A stretch of 64,000 nucleotides of DNA from NCBI RefSeq assembly GCF_902706095.1, contig NZ_CACSJP010000009.1, positions 62,001 through 126,000 on the forward strand, in the 5' to 3' direction. Below are positions 63,395-64,000 of this stretch, piece by piece. This DNA is from Rhizobium sp. 18065 (GTDB lineage: Bacteria; Pseudomonadota; Alphaproteobacteria; Rhizobiales; Rhizobiaceae). How positions within the stretch are numbered: position 1 is the first letter of the stretch; each line of letters opens with the position of its first letter. Position numbers and translations under genes: made by a program. Below the pieces are notes generated by a model, which saw only the letters and a program-made list of their open reading frames with translations, was not told the DNA's origin and did not search any database.

Positions 63395-64000
63395 ATGACC
63401 TCTAAACTTCAGAACATCAGGGCCATGGTGGTGCCCGTCGCATTCATCGTCATATCGTTCCAGCCCGCAATTGCGCAGGAGGGATCGGTCCTAACTGCCC
63501 TCCAGAACGAGATCACCACTGCCGCCAAGGGTTGGGAAACCACAATCATGGATGCGGCCAGGTCCCTGTTCTGGATCCTCGCAGGGATCGAGATCGGGAT
63601 AGCTGCCGTATGGTTGGCGCTTCAGGCCGCGTCGCTCGACAGCTGGTTCGCCGAACTGGTCCGGCGCATCATATTCGTCGGCTTCTTCGCCTTCGTTCTC
63701 GAGCAAGGGCCGACCTTCGCGAAGGCGGTCGTCGATAGCTTGTTCCAAATCGGCGCGGGGGGAGGCACGGCGTCGCCGGCCGATGTCTTCAACGCAGGCT
63801 TGGCCGTTGCGACCAAGATGTCAGAGAAGGTGCAATTCGGCCTGTTCGAGGACAACGCGCTCGCAATTTCAGCGGCTTTTGCGATGGTCGTGACGGTGAT
63901 CGCATTTTCGCTCGTTGCCGCGATTTTCGTGTCAGTGATGGTCGAGATGTATCTCGGTCTGCTCGCGGGAATGATCATGCTCGGATTGGGAGGCTCGTCA
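63395..64000 (+). CDS. trbL: Conjugal transfer protein TrbL, 3' end beyond the window
   Basis: ATG 63395, four bases after the trbK stop, opens a frame that runs to the right edge (202 codons). The product has a signal-like start (VVPVAFIVISFQPAIAQ) and several membrane helices (LFWILAGIEIGIAAVWLAL, RRIIFVGFFAFVLEQGP, VVTVIAFSLVAAIFVSVM), as in TrbL/VirB6. Further trb genes (trbF, G, H, I) are expected beyond the window. Confidence 0.92.
   Translation, partial: MTSKLQNIRAMVVPVAFIVISFQPAIAQEGSVLTALQNEITTAAKGWETTIMDAARSLFWILAGIEIGIAAVWLALQAASLDSWFAELVRRIIFVGFFAFVLEQGPTFAKAVVDSLFQIGAGGGTASPADVFNAGLAVATKMSEKVQFGLFEDNALAISAAFAMVVTVIAFSLVAAIFVSVMVEMYLGLLAGMIMLGLGGSS

Overview
The window is most likely part of a large repABC-type conjugative plasmid of a member of the Rhizobiaceae (Rhizobium/Agrobacterium/Ensifer group). 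Three things support this. There is a complete repA-repB-repC operon with an intergenic antisense RNA and two parS-like sites. There is a Ti-type tra region (traH-B-F-A, oriT, traC-D-G) and a traI-trbBCDEJKL mating-pair operon that runs off the right edge. There are also several rhizobial plasmid families (SyrB-like, RHE_PE00001-like, ArdC, DUF736, WGR, a large ParB-like protein). No rRNA, tRNA or CRISPR array was seen, and no intact insertion sequence.

Layout. 1-7.7 kb: a truncated unknown gene, NADP-glutamate dehydrogenase, two Rnk-like proteins, a membrane-anchored FMN glutamate-synthase-like protein and a SyrB-like regulator. 7.8-8.7 kb: a decaying DUF4143-type ATPase. 8.7-17.3 kb: Dtr genes around an oriT. 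17.3-27.7 kb: plasmid accessory genes ending in a remnant of a large methylase/helicase that is cut by an unusual 762-codon tyrosine-recombinase-like gene (27.7-30.0 kb). 30.2-39.0 kb: a tightly overlapping ten-gene operon joining a FecBCD-type metal-chelate/B12-type ABC importer, an FmdE-like protein and the C-P lyase core genes phnGHIJKL, with a divergent LysR regulator. 39.1-42.5 kb: a five-gene defence-like run (AbiEi, AbiEii, two unknown proteins, TIR protein). 43.2-48.5 kb: an RHE_PE00001-like gene, a tyrosine integrase, a HigBA-like toxin-antitoxin pair, a Phd antitoxin with a frameshifted PemK-like toxin, and a decayed second copy of the integrase. 48.8-52.8 kb: GNAT acetyltransferase, PAS-GGDEF diguanylate cyclase and gamma-glutamyltransferase. 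53.0-57.0 kb: parS sites and repCBA. 57.5-64 kb: lux-box-like operators, a LuxI-type gene and trb genes.

How it works together. RepABC maintains the plasmid. TraA nicks oriT and TraG couples the DNA to the Trb type IV secretion channel. I find three 18-bp dyads of the form ACT-N12-AGT, two before traI/trb and one between traA and traC. They suggest that one LuxR-type regulator outside the window controls both halves of the transfer machinery, although the linked LuxI homologue lacks several residues normally invariant in the family.

The two segments most likely to be undescribed systems are the importer/FmdE/C-P lyase operon and the AbiE-to-TIR gene run. All family assignments come from reading the sequence and recalled family knowledge; no database search was run.
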